A stretch of DNA of 64,000 bases from Sphingomonas sp. FARSPH. Lineage in GTDB: Bacteria > Pseudomonadota > Alphaproteobacteria > Sphingomonadales > Sphingomonadaceae. The number at the start of each line of letters is the position of its first letter. Position 1 is the first letter of the stretch. Positions 43,278-51,781 of this stretch are shown here, in pieces. A program made the position numbers and the translations under genes. The notes under the pieces are model-generated. The model was given only the letters and a program-made list of their open reading frames with translations, was not told the origin of the DNA and did not search any database. The stretch is from assembly GCF_003355005.1 (NCBI RefSeq), contig NZ_CP029985.1:2409001-2473000 (forward strand), given 5' to 3'.

Positions 43278-43987
43278 TCGCGCGCTTCGCCATCAGCGTC
43301 GCCGCGTTGCTGGCGCCCTCGCTTGCGGGGGCGCAGGCCTATCAATGCGCCGTCCCGTCGCAGATCCCGCGTCCGCATCCGGACCTGGCGAGCGCGGACC
43401 AGCCGCAGCGCGTGCTGCCGATCGGCGGCTATACGCTCGCGATCACCTGGGCACCGGGCTATTGCCGTGCGCACGATCGCGACGCCGGATCGTCGTTCCA
43501 GTGCGGCGGCGCCAACAGCTTCGGCTTTACGCTGCATGGCCTGTGGCCGGATGGCGTGGGCAAGGACTGGCCGCAATATTGCAAATCGACCGACCTGCTG
43601 CCCCGCGCGGTGATCCAGCGCAATATCTGCGCGACGCCATCGGCGCAGTTGCTGCAGCACGAATGGTCGAAGCACGGCACCTGCATGGCCGGCTACACCC
43701 CGGCGACCTATTTCGCCAGGTCGACGGGCCTGTATGCTAAGCTGCGCTATCCGGACATGGACGCGCTGTCACGCGGGCCCCTGACCGCGGGACAGTTCGC
43801 CGAGGCGATGGCGAAGGCCAATCCGGGGATGACGGCGGACATGATGCGCGTCACCGCCAGCCGGCAGGGCTGGCTGGACGAGGTCTGGCTCTGTCTCGAC
43901 AAGGCGTTCCGCTATCAGCGCTGCCCCGCGCATCAGGGCGGGCTGTCGCCCTATGCCTCGCTGAAGATCTGGCGCGGCAAGCGCTGA
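43274..43987 (+). CDS. ribonuclease T2 family protein
   Basis: 237 residues with a Sec signal (MIARFAISVAALLAPSLAGA). The two catalytic blocks of the family are GFTLHGLWPDG (H88) and QHEWSKHGTC (H129, E130, H134). Secreted or periplasmic ribonuclease that cuts RNA via a 2',3'-cyclic intermediate. Conserved cysteines probably form disulphides. Confidence 0.93.
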   Translation: MIARFAISVAALLAPSLAGAQAYQCAVPSQIPRPHPDLASADQPQRVLPIGGYTLAITWAPGYCRAHDRDAGSSFQCGGANSFGFTLHGLWPDGVGKDWPQYCKSTDLLPRAVIQRNICATPSAQLLQHEWSKHGTCMAGYTPATYFARSTGLYAKLRYPDMDALSRGPLTAGQFAEAMAKANPGMTADMMRVTASRQGWLDEVWLCLDKAFRYQRCPAHQGGLSPYASLKIWRGKR

Positions 43988-43994
43988 CGCCTGC

Positions 43995-44022
43995 GTCACC
44001 CCGGGCGGCGGCCCAGGGTGAC
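43995..44022. terminator. hairpin between convergent genes
   Basis: Arms GTCACCCCGGGC and GCCCAGGGTGAC (one mismatch) with a GGCG loop. It lies between the end of the RNase T2 gene (plus) and ahpF (minus). Confidence 0.6.
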
Positions 44023-44038
44023 GGCATTCTGGATGCGG

Positions 44039-45622
44039 TTACGCGGCGGCGAGCGCTTTCGCTTCGACGGGAGCGAGGCGGATCAGGTAATCGAACGCGG
44101 CGAGTGCGGCGCGCGAGCCTTCGCCGCTCGCGACGACGATCTGCTTGAACGGCGTCGTCGTCGCATCCCCCGCGGCGAAGATGCCCGCGCGCGACGTCGC
44201 GCCGCGGTGGTCGACTTCGATCTCCCCGCGCGGGGTTAGCGCGACCGCATCCGTCAGCCATTCGGTGTTGGGCACCAGCCCGATCTGCACGAACACGCCC
44301 TCCAGCTCGACGCGGTGCAGCGTGCCCTCGTTGCGATCCTCGTAGGTCAGGCCGTTCACCCGCTCGCCGTCGCCGTGCACTTCGGTGGTCAGCGCATTGG
44401 TGATGACGCGCACGTTGCCGAGGCTGGCGAGCTTGCGTTGCAGCACCGCATCGGCGCGCAGCGCACCGTCATATTCGATCAGCGTGACGTGCGCGACGAT
44501 GCCGGCGAGATCGATCGCCGCCTCGACCCCTGAATTGCCGCCGCCGATCACCGCGACGCGCTTGCCCTTGAACAGCGGCCCGTCGCAATGCGGGCAATAG
44601 GCGACGCCCTTGTTGCGATAGGCCTCCTCGCCCGGCACGTTCATCGTCCGCCAGCGCGCGCCGGTCGACAGGATCACGGTGCGCGCCTTCAACGCCGCGC
44701 CATTCTCCAGCCGCACCTCGTGCAGACCGCCCTCTTCGCTCGCCGGCACCAGCGTCACGGCCCGCTGCAGTGTCATCAGGTCGACGTCGTAATCGCGGAC
44801 GTGGCTTTCCATCTGCGCGACCAGCTTCGGCCCTTCGGTGTAAGGAACCGACGGAAAATTCTCGATCCCCATCGTGTCGAGCACCTGGCCGCCGAACCGT
44901 TCGGCGAGCAGGCCGGTGCGGATGCCCTTGCGCGCGGCATAGATCGCCGCCGCCGCGCCTGCCGGGCCACCGCCGACGACGAGCACGTCGAACGCGTCCT
45001 TGCCCGCGATCTTCGCCGCGACGCGCGCGCCGCTGCCCGCGTCGAGCTTCGCGACGATCTGTTCGAGCTCCATCCGGCCCTGGCCGAACGGCTCGCCGTT
45101 CAGAAACACCGTCGGCACCGCCATCACCTTGCGATCCGCCACCTCGTCCTGGAATAGCGCGCCGTCGATCGCGACGTGGCTGATCCGCGGGTTGAGCACC
45201 GCCATCAGGTTGAGCGCCTGCACCACGTCCGGGCAATTCTGGCACGACAGCGAGAAATAGGTTTCGAACGCATAGTCGCCGTCCAGCGCTTGCACCTGTT
45301 CGATCAGCTCCTGCGCCGCCTTCGACGGATGGCCGCCGACCTGGAGCAGCGCGAGCACCAGGCTGGTGAATTCATGCCCCATCGGCAGCCCGGCGAAGCG
45401 CACGCCGATATCCGTGCCGGCGCGGCGGATCAGGAAGCTGGGCGTGCGCGCATCGGAACCGTCGACGACGGCGATCTGGTCGGACAGTGCTGCGATCTCG
45501 CCCAGCAGTTCGCCCATCTGGCGCGACTTCGCGTCCTCGCCCAGGCTGGCGACCAGCTCGATCGGCTGGCGGATATTGACCAGATAGCCCTTGAGCTGTT
45601 GCGTCAGGTTGGCGTCGAGCAT
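44039..45622 (-). CDS. ahpF: alkyl hydroperoxide reductase subunit F
   Basis: 527 residues. N-terminal thioredoxin-like domain with CQNC (C127/C130), then an FAD/NAD(P)H domain (VVGGGPAGAAAAIYAARKG) carrying the second redox pair CPHC (in YCPHCDG, about residue 335). Passes electrons from NADH to AhpC. ATG 45622 chosen because upstream residues are not family-like. Confidence 0.96.
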   Translation of the reverse strand: MLDANLTQQLKGYLVNIRQPIELVASLGEDAKSRQMGELLGEIAALSDQIAVVDGSDARTPSFLIRRAGTDIGVRFAGLPMGHEFTSLVLALLQVGGHPSKAAQELIEQVQALDGDYAFETYFSLSCQNCPDVVQALNLMAVLNPRISHVAIDGALFQDEVADRKVMAVPTVFLNGEPFGQGRMELEQIVAKLDAGSGARVAAKIAGKDAFDVLVVGGGPAGAAAAIYAARKGIRTGLLAERFGGQVLDTMGIENFPSVPYTEGPKLVAQMESHVRDYDVDLMTLQRAVTLVPASEEGGLHEVRLENGAALKARTVILSTGARWRTMNVPGEEAYRNKGVAYCPHCDGPLFKGKRVAVIGGGNSGVEAAIDLAGIVAHVTLIEYDGALRADAVLQRKLASLGNVRVITNALTTEVHGDGERVNGLTYEDRNEGTLHRVELEGVFVQIGLVPNTEWLTDAVALTPRGEIEVDHRGATSRAGIFAAGDATTTPFKQIVVASGEGSRAALAAFDYLIRLAPVEAKALAAA

Positions 45623-45658
45623 GCGAAATTCCCGTGTTGATGTCTGGGGCAAAGAAAA

Positions 45659-45688
45659 GGCCCGGGAGCGGTGGTGCGCCCCCGGGCC
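45659..45688 (-). terminator. hairpin between ahpC and ahpF, possible partial terminator
   Basis: Arms GGCCCGGGAGCG and CGCCCCCGGGCC (one mismatch). Read in the minus-strand direction it is followed by TTTTC. This can reduce read-through from ahpC to ahpF and set the usual excess of AhpC. Confidence 0.6.
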
Positions 45689-45713
45689 GGATCAGTCGTC
45701 CCGGGCGGGGCGA

Positions 45714-46277
45714 TCAGATCTTGCCGACGAGGTCCAAGCTGGGGGCGAGCGTCTCTTCGCCCTCTTCCCACTTGGCGGGGCAGACTTCGCCCGGATGCGC
45801 CGCGATATACTGCGCCGCCTTGATCTTGCGCAGCAGCTCCGCCGCATTGCGGCCGACGCCTTCCGACGTGATCTCGACCAGCTGGATCACGCCCTGCGGA
45901 TCGACCACGAAGGTGCCGCGGTCGGCGAGACCCTGGCCCTCGCGCAGCACCTGGAAATTGGTCGAGATGCTGTGGTTCTGGTCGCCCAGCATGAAATAAT
46001 CGATCTTGCCGATCGCGGGCGAGGTATCGTGCCAAGCCTTGTGGCTGAAGTGCGTATCGGTCGACACACTATATACCTCGACGCCCATCTTCTGCAGCGT
46101 CGGATAGATGTCGGCGAGGTCTTCCAGCTCGGTCGGGCAGACGAAGGTGAAATCGGCCGGGTAGAAGAAGAACACGGCCCATTTGCCCAGCACGTCGGCG
46201 TCCGAGACGGTGACGAACTTGCCCTGCTTATAGGCCTGGGTGGTGAATGGCTTCAGCTGGCTGCCGATGAGCGACAT
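45714..46277 (-). CDS. ahpC: alkyl hydroperoxide reductase subunit C (2-Cys peroxiredoxin)
   Basis: 187 residues. The peroxidatic Cys47 is in YPADFTFVCPTE, the resolving Cys near 167 in GEVCPAKWEEGEETL. Reduces organic and hydrogen peroxides; AhpF recycles it. ATG 46277 (MSLIGS) is the normal start. A candidate EcfG-type promoter lies 100 bases upstream. Confidence 0.97.
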   Translation of the reverse strand: MSLIGSQLKPFTTQAYKQGKFVTVSDADVLGKWAVFFFYPADFTFVCPTELEDLADIYPTLQKMGVEVYSVSTDTHFSHKAWHDTSPAIGKIDYFMLGDQNHSISTNFQVLREGQGLADRGTFVVDPQGVIQLVEITSEGVGRNAAELLRKIKAAQYIAAHPGEVCPAKWEEGEETLAPSLDLVGKI

Positions 46278-46376
46278 GATGGGTCTTTCGTTGTGGAACG
46301 TATGCCCACCAACTAGGTCGTTCGTGCCGCAGTGCAAAATGAAGAGGTTTTTGGTACGCGATCGAACAAATCGATC

Positions 46377-46401
46377 AACAAAGTCGGATTTGCGCGGTTC
46401 C
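46377..46401 (-). promoter_or_regulatory. possible EcfG-type promoter of ahpC
   Basis: Minus strand GGAAC (46401-46397), 16 bases, TGTT (46380-46377); the consensus first base C is T. It lies in the gap before ahpC, leaving a leader of about 95 bases. Weaker than the site at 23727. Confidence 0.4.
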
Positions 46402-46442
46402 TGCCGGTTGGCATCCTGCTGGCTGCCGCGACTGCGAACGGA

Positions 46443-47216
46443 TCATTTCGCAAGGACGGTATAGATCGACCACAGGCTGGTGAGCAGCAACAGCGTGCCG
46501 ACCATCGCCATCAGCGGCCGCGGCGCGATGCGCTTGGCGAGCACACCGCCAAGCGGCGCGGCGACCAGGCCGCCGATCAGCAGCCCGACCGTCTGCAGCG
46601 TGAACGCCGCCCAGCCGAGCGAGACGAAAAAGGCGATCGACGCCGTCAGCGTCAGGAAGAATTCCGCGGTGTTGACCGTCCCGATCGTGTGCCGCGGCGT
46701 CGAGCCCTGGACCAGCAGGTTCGACGTCACCACCGGCCCCCAGCCGCCGCCACCCGCCGCGTCGAGAAAACCGCCGACGAGGCCGAGCGGCGCGATTACG
46801 CGCGGTTCGCGTGGCTCCGTGCGTCCGCGCAGCGCGCGCAGCAGCAGATAGACGCCGATCCCGGCCAGATAGGCCATCACCAATGGCCGCGCGACGGACG
46901 CATCCACCGAGCTGAGCAAAGTCGCGCCGAGCACCGCGCCGACCATGCCGGGAATGACCAGCCGCCGGAACAGCCGCCAGTCGACGTTGCGGTTGGCGAC
47001 ATGGCTGATCCCCGACGCCGCGGTGGTGAACGTCTCCACCGCGTGGACGCTGGCGGAGGCGAGTGCGGGGGGCGTGCCCATCACCGTCACCATCAGCGTC
47101 GAGTTGACGACCCCGAACGCCATGCCTAGCGCGCCGTCCACGATCTGCGCGGCAAAGCCGATCGCGATGAACGGCAAGATGATCGACCAATCGAGGGCGG
47201 TAAGCATGTCGGGCAT
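46443..47216 (-). CDS. TauE/SafE family permease
   Basis: 257 residues, about eight helices. GFAAQIVDGALGMAFGVVNS is the family signature near the N-terminus, with GFLDAAGGGGWGPVVTS in the middle. The family exports sulfite/sulfonates or similar anions; substrate here is unknown. ATG 47216 chosen. It ends 166 bases upstream of the ahpC gene, reading toward it. Confidence 0.9.
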   Translation of the reverse strand: MPDMLTALDWSIILPFIAIGFAAQIVDGALGMAFGVVNSTLMVTVMGTPPALASASVHAVETFTTAASGISHVANRNVDWRLFRRLVIPGMVGAVLGATLLSSVDASVARPLVMAYLAGIGVYLLLRALRGRTEPREPRVIAPLGLVGGFLDAAGGGGWGPVVTSNLLVQGSTPRHTIGTVNTAEFFLTLTASIAFFVSLGWAAFTLQTVGLLIGGLVAAPLGGVLAKRIAPRPLMAMVGTLLLLTSLWSIYTVLAK

Positions 47217-47387
47217 CAACGTCTCCGGCAGCCGCGACTGCGGCCTGCATCGCGCGCATCGTGGACGCGTCGCGCATATCCCACAACATAGTGCGGGTTT
47301 CCGACGGGAAAGCTGGCACGCCGTCCGCGGTGGAAATCGCGGCCGGTCGCGCCTAGATGTTGCGGAACGGTGACGAAGGGGACGCGG

Positions 47388-48077
47388 ATGTTCGGGCGCT
47401 TGGCGGCCTATCTCGATTCGATCAGGGCGCGCGATCCCGCCCCGCATTCGCGTCTGGAGATATTGACCTATCCTGGCGTCTGGGCGCTCGGCTGGCATCG
47501 TGTCGCGCATGCGCTCTATCGCCGGCGGCTGTTCCTGCTCGCGCGGATGGTCAACCATTTCTCTCGTGCCTGGACCGCGATCGACATCCATCCGGGTGCG
47601 CGCATCGGCCGCAATTTCTTCATCGACCACGGGTTCGTCGTGATCGGCGAGACGGCGGAGATCGGCGACGACGTCACCATCTATCAATGCGTGACGCTGG
47701 GCGGGACCAGCCCGGACGACGGCATCGCCGGAAAGCGGCACCCGACGCTCGCCGATGGCGTCATCATCGGATCGGGCGCGCAGGTGCTGGGGCCGATCCT
47801 GGTCGGTCCGCGCGCACGCGTCGGCGCCAATGCCGTGGTGACGCGCGACGTACCGGCCGGCGCGGTGATGGTCGGGATCCCCGCACGGCCGACGATGGTC
47901 GAAGGCGGGGCGGTGGAGGCACCGTCGCGCTTCGTCCCTTATGGTACGCCGTGCAGCGACCTGTTCGATCCGGCGACGCAGAAGCTCGAGATCATGCGTT
48001 GTGAGCTCGAATCGATGCGCAAGCGGCTGGATGCGATGCTGGACGCGACGCCCGATGCGGAGCGTGACCGCGCCTGA
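47388..48077 (+). CDS. serine O-acetyltransferase (CysE/EpsC type)
   Basis: 229 residues. Left-handed beta-helix hexapeptide repeats: VNHFSRAWTAIDIHPGARIG, DHGFVVIGETAEIGDDVT, VTLGGTSPDD and IGSGAQVLGPI, typical of serine acetyltransferase, which makes O-acetylserine for cysteine. ATG 47388 has GAAGGGG 8 bases upstream; GTG 47370 is a less likely start. Overlaps the next gene by one base. Confidence 0.88.
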   Translation: MFGRLAAYLDSIRARDPAPHSRLEILTYPGVWALGWHRVAHALYRRRLFLLARMVNHFSRAWTAIDIHPGARIGRNFFIDHGFVVIGETAEIGDDVTIYQCVTLGGTSPDDGIAGKRHPTLADGVIIGSGAQVLGPILVGPRARVGANAVVTRDVPAGAVMVGIPARPTMVEGGAVEAPSRFVPYGTPCSDLFDPATQKLEIMRCELESMRKRLDAMLDATPDAERDRA

Positions 48078-48415
48078 TGGGGATCGTCACGCCCTTTCCG
48101 CATGCGCAACAGCCCAATCAGGTCGGCTTCGATCGTCTCGAGCTTGGCCGTATCCTCGACCTGTACGGCCGGATGGTCGCGGCAGGCCATTGGCGCGATT
48201 ATGCGATCGACCTGGGGCAGGATGCGGCGGTGTTCGCCGCCTTTCGCCGCGCGGCCGAGCGACCGGAGTTCCGGATCGAAAAGCGGCCCGCGCTGCGCAA
48301 CCGACAGGGGATGTGGGCGCTGCTCGGCGAACATGGCGCGGTGCTGAAACGGGGCCACGAGCTTGGCCCCGTGCTCGCGCCCGTCGAACGGCGGTTGATG
48401 AAGCTCGTCGATTGA
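48077..48415 (+). CDS. DUF2794 domain protein
   Basis: 112 residues. FDRLELGRILDLYGRMVAAGHWRDYAIDL is the family pattern (here split around GHW). Small soluble protein found in alphaproteobacteria with no known function. ATG overlaps the cysE-type stop (TGATG), so it is coupled to it. Confidence 0.85.
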   Translation: MGIVTPFPHAQQPNQVGFDRLELGRILDLYGRMVAAGHWRDYAIDLGQDAAVFAAFRRAAERPEFRIEKRPALRNRQGMWALLGEHGAVLKRGHELGPVLAPVERRLMKLVD

Positions 48416-48419
48416 GGCC

Positions 48420-48443
48420 GCCGCCCGTGTCGTCACGGGCGGC
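48420..48443. terminator. perfect hairpin between convergent genes
   Basis: 10-bp stem GCCGCCCGTG/CACGGGCGGC with TCGT loop, lying between the ends of the DUF2794 gene and the DUF2157 gene. Confidence 0.75.
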
Positions 48444-48451
48444 AAGCATCG

Positions 48452-49480
48452 TCATGCCGGCTGGTGGACCGGCGGCAGTTTCACGCGCAGCGGTTGCGAC
48501 AGCCAGCCGACGACCATCGCGCGCATCGGTTGCCAGAAGGCAGAGAGCGTCAGCAGCGCCGACCCGATGACGAAGGCGGTGAATGCCGCGCCGAGTTCGA
48601 CCGCGCCCGCGCTGCGGAACAGCGAATAGAGCGCATAGAGGACGTAGACGAGGCTGGAGACGAGCAAGGCACGCCGGTCGACCGCGAGCGCCAGTCCCGC
48701 GAACAGAAGGTAGAGTGCGATCACGATCACCGCGATCCCCGCGCCGATATCGCCATCGAACACGCCCAGCATCTTGAAGATCGGATGCGCGATCATCGGC
48801 GCGGCGGCGAGGTGCAGCCAGAAGGCGACGTCGGCACGGCGCGTCTCGCGCTGGGGGTCGGACATGTCCCAGCGCATCGCCAGCGCGAACACCGCCACGC
48901 CGCAGACCAGCAGCAGCGGCCACACGCCCTGGCGGATGCCCGGGATCGCCGCGGTCAGCAGGCCGATCGCGACGACGACCAGCGCCGCCGCGCCCGCCGC
49001 GACGGTGATCGGCACCATGAACCGGCGCCAGTGCAGCCATGCCGCACCCGCCGCGATCAGGCCGGTGGCCGCCATCGCCAGTGCGCCCGCGGTGCCGTCG
49101 ATACGCGGCCAGACACTCTCGATCCCGCCCGCGATCGCGGCCGCCACGCCGCCGACGAAGGCGAGGAGCAGCAGGATGCTGGGCAGCGCCATCCGCCGCC
49201 GCGCGGTGAAATAGAGCGCCAGCATCCAGGCCGCCGCCGCGACGAACGCGCCGCCCAGGCCGTGGCTGATGCTGAAGCCGATCTGCCCGAGCGCGGCGAG
49301 CAGCAGTGCGATCGCGATCGACACGAAGATGTCGTTGAACCCGGTGAGCAGCCGGAAATGCTCTTCGTCGACCGCCGGCGCGGCCTGTGCCGCCGCGACG
49401 TGCCGCCGCAGCGCCGCCGCGGCATCGGACGAAATCGCCCCCGCCGCCACCGCGCCGTCGATGTCGCTCTCGCTGTACAT
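48452..49480 (-). CDS. DUF2157 domain membrane protein
   Basis: 342 residues. N-terminal soluble stretch SDIDGAVAAGAISSDAAAALRRH, then about nine hydrophobic segments. GAAGGAGAACG lies 4 bases before the ATG. Function unknown; the family is often annotated as a membrane protein. Divergent from the VOC gene. Confidence 0.85.
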   Translation of the reverse strand: MYSESDIDGAVAAGAISSDAAAALRRHVAAAQAAPAVDEEHFRLLTGFNDIFVSIAIALLLAALGQIGFSISHGLGGAFVAAAAWMLALYFTARRRMALPSILLLLAFVGGVAAAIAGGIESVWPRIDGTAGALAMAATGLIAAGAAWLHWRRFMVPITVAAGAAALVVVAIGLLTAAIPGIRQGVWPLLLVCGVAVFALAMRWDMSDPQRETRRADVAFWLHLAAAPMIAHPIFKMLGVFDGDIGAGIAVIVIALYLLFAGLALAVDRRALLVSSLVYVLYALYSLFRSAGAVELGAAFTAFVIGSALLTLSAFWQPMRAMVVGWLSQPLRVKLPPVHQPA

Positions 49481-49651
49481 GGACGTTCTCCTTCGTTGAG
49501 GAACGGGAAGGGTGCGCCTTGTGTGTTATTTAGTCAATACACCATCTTGTGGCTGGCATCGGTAGGCCGCGATTGCGATCGGTGACCGATTGTCTCGTCG
49601 TGCCCGGCAGTCTATCGTCCGTGCGTCCTGCACCGAAGAGGATGAGATGCC

Positions 49652-50116
49652 GTGTCGCGCCTCCGCCGCTTTCTGCCCTGCCTCCTCGGCATGGCGGTCC
49701 TGATGCCCGGGCCGGGCATTGCTGCGCCCGAAGGGCGGATCACCGGGGTCGGTGGCATCTTTTTCAAGAGCAAGGACCCCAAGGCGCTTATGGCCTGGTA
49801 CCGCGACGTGCTGGGCATCGCGGTGGAGGCTTGGGGCGGGGCGATGATGCGCTACGACGCGCCGGGACACCCGCCGGTCCTGACGCTCAATGCCTTCAAG
49901 TCGACCAGCGATTATATGCAACCGTCGTCGCGGGAGTTCATGCTCAATTTCGCCGTCGACGACATGGACGCGTTCCTCGCCCGGTTGCGGGCGAAGGGCG
50001 TGACGATCCTGAAGCAGGACGACAGCGACCCCAGCGGTCGATTCGCCTGGATCGTCGATCCCGACGGCACCAAGATCGAGTTTTGGCAGCCGAAAGCCGC
50101 CGCCGCGGCCAAATAG
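49652..50116 (+). CDS. secreted VOC (glyoxalase-fold) protein
   Basis: 154 residues, GTG start. A signal peptide (SRLRRFLPCLLGMAVLMPGPGIAA) precedes a single VOC domain: FFKSKDPKALMAWYRDVLGI, then DPDGTKIEFWQP with the metal Glu. VOC proteins are usually cytosolic, so export is unusual. Substrate unknown; monocistronic. Confidence 0.78.
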   Translation: MSRLRRFLPCLLGMAVLMPGPGIAAPEGRITGVGGIFFKSKDPKALMAWYRDVLGIAVEAWGGAMMRYDAPGHPPVLTLNAFKSTSDYMQPSSREFMLNFAVDDMDAFLARLRAKGVTILKQDDSDPSGRFAWIVDPDGTKIEFWQPKAAAAAK

Positions 50117-50129
50117 CCGGCCGCGCGCT

Positions 50130-51035
50130 CTATCCGTGCTGTAGCAAGCGGCCGATCGTCATCGCCTGCTCCGCGCCCGTCTTCGGCACGATCTCGCCGG
50201 TGCGGTCGATGATGTCGGCCCAGTGCGCCGCGACGCCTTCGGGCGACAGATCTTCGCCGCGGAGCAGCGCGCCCGGCGTCAGAGTGACGTAGCTTGCCTG
50301 AAACGCGCCCGCGCCCGCGCCGAGGATGACGTTGCTCGGCGCGTCCTCGCTGACGAGGTAGAGTGCGCCGGGCGCGACCTTTTCCGGGGCGAAGGCATCG
50401 AACGCTTCCTTCGGGAACAGCTCCTCCGTCATGCGCGTGCCCGCGGTCGGCGCGATCGTGTTGACGCGGATGTCGTTCTTCGCGCCCTCGATACCCAGCG
50501 TTTTCGCCAGCCCCGCGATGCCGAGCTTCGCGGCGCCGTAATTCGCCTGACCGAAATTGCCGAACAGGCCGGAGGACGAGGAGGTCATCAGGACGCGGCC
50601 GTAATTCTGGTCGCGAAACGTGTCCCAGCATGCCTTGGTGGCGAAGGCGGAACCGATCAGGTGGACGCGCACCACGAATTCGAAATCGGCGGGCTCCATC
50701 TTGGCGAACGTCTTGTCGCGCAGCACGCCGGCGTTGTTGATGAGGATATGGACGCCGCCCCACGCGTCCTTCGCGCGTGCGACCATGTCGGCCATCTGGT
50801 CGTAATCGGCGACATTGCCGCCGTTCGCCATCGCCTCGCCGCCGATGCTGCGGATTTCCTCGACCACCGCGAGCGCGGCGTCGGAGTGGCCGGTGCCGTC
50901 CCGCGCGCCGCCCAGATCGTTGACCACGACCTTCGCGCCGCGTTGCGCAAGGGACAGCGCATAACAGCGGCCGAGACCGCCACCTGCGCCCGTAACGATG
51001 GCGACGCGGCCCTCGAAGTGGATCGGACTGGACAT
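50130..51035 (-). CDS. short-chain dehydrogenase, MFE-2-type hydroxyacyl-CoA dehydrogenase-like
   Basis: 301 residues. TGAGGGLGRCYALSLAQRG binds NAD(P), NNAGVLRDKTFAKM and SSSSGLFGNFGQANYGAAKLG (Tyr-x3-Lys) are the catalytic blocks. The sequence with the long C-terminal part resembles the (3R)-hydroxyacyl-CoA dehydrogenase domain of peroxisomal MFE-2, so a beta-oxidation role is plausible. The start is ATG 51035 although in-frame ATGs at 51059 and 51077 lie in a hairpin. Confidence 0.82.
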   Translation of the reverse strand: MSSPIHFEGRVAIVTGAGGGLGRCYALSLAQRGAKVVVNDLGGARDGTGHSDAALAVVEEIRSIGGEAMANGGNVADYDQMADMVARAKDAWGGVHILINNAGVLRDKTFAKMEPADFEFVVRVHLIGSAFATKACWDTFRDQNYGRVLMTSSSSGLFGNFGQANYGAAKLGIAGLAKTLGIEGAKNDIRVNTIAPTAGTRMTEELFPKEAFDAFAPEKVAPGALYLVSEDAPSNVILGAGAGAFQASYVTLTPGALLRGEDLSPEGVAAHWADIIDRTGEIVPKTGAEQAMTIGRLLQHG

Positions 51036-51040
51036 GGAAA

Positions 51041-51073
51041 AAGGCGCTCCCTCCGTCATGGATGAAGCGCCTT
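51041..51073 (-). terminator. terminator-like hairpin directly before the SDR start
   Basis: Minus strand AAGGCGCT...AGCGCCTT followed by TTT and CC, then ATG 51035. The GGAGGG in its loop could be the SDR ribosome binding site. It probably ends the upstream secreted-protein transcript or acts as an attenuator. Confidence 0.6.
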
Positions 51074-51126
51074 CCATACCCGAGCTTCGAACGGGCGCAA
51101 TGCCCGCCCGAACCGTCAGGGTCGTT

Positions 51127-51627
51127 TTAGCGATGCGTGCGGCGCTTCGCCTTGTGCGTCGTCTTGTGGCCGCCATCGCTCGCCTGCTTGCAGCCATCAT
51201 ACTGGCCCTTCTTGCAGATCGGATAGCTGTCCTTCGGCGCAGGCGCCGGATAGGCCTGGTCCGGGGTCGGGGCCGGACGGAACGTCGGCGCGATGTTCGA
51301 ACCCGGCGTGCCGCCGGTGACGGCGGGCGTGGTCGGCTGGTAGCCGCCGGCCGGCGTGGCGCCAGCGTCGCCGGTGGTCATCGGCGCCTGGGTGTCGGTC
51401 TGGCCGGCGGGCGCCGCCATGTCGCTGGCGGGCGCGGGCGTTGTGGCGGGCGCGGCCTGGCCGGCGGGCGTCGCCGACTGGTCCGCCGGCGGCGGCGTCA
51501 TCGTCTGGTCGGGCGTGCCGGCGGGGGCGGTCTGCGTGGTGGGCGAGCTGGTGCCGGTCTGGCTCGACGTCTGGGCCAGGACGGGGGCGGCAACAAAGGC
51601 CGTGGCGGCCAACAGAATGAGCTTCAT
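51127..51627 (-). CDS. secreted Pro/Thr/Ala-rich protein of unknown function
   Basis: 166 residues. Sec signal MKLILLAATAFVAAPVLAQ. The mature part is low-complexity (TPPPADQSATPAGQ-type steps) up to about residue 130, then KDSYPICKKGQYDGCKQASDGG with two cysteines, and a basic tail (HKTTHKAKRRTHR). No family recognised. AGGAGA lies 4 bases before the ATG. Confidence 0.75.
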   Translation of the reverse strand: MKLILLAATAFVAAPVLAQTSSQTGTSSPTTQTAPAGTPDQTMTPPPADQSATPAGQAAPATTPAPASDMAAPAGQTDTQAPMTTGDAGATPAGGYQPTTPAVTGGTPGSNIAPTFRPAPTPDQAYPAPAPKDSYPICKKGQYDGCKQASDGGHKTTHKAKRRTHR

Positions 51628-51781
51628 TGCGAATCTCCTTAAAATCTGATGCGCAAGTTTGCGTAAGCGCCCCCGCCCAACGCCCCATTCCCGACTTGGG
51701 TCCTTCGTTTCGCTCCCGATTCTACCGATCCGTTCTCGGCGGTCGGAAAACGCGGATGCGCCACGCGTCCCAATCGCGGTA

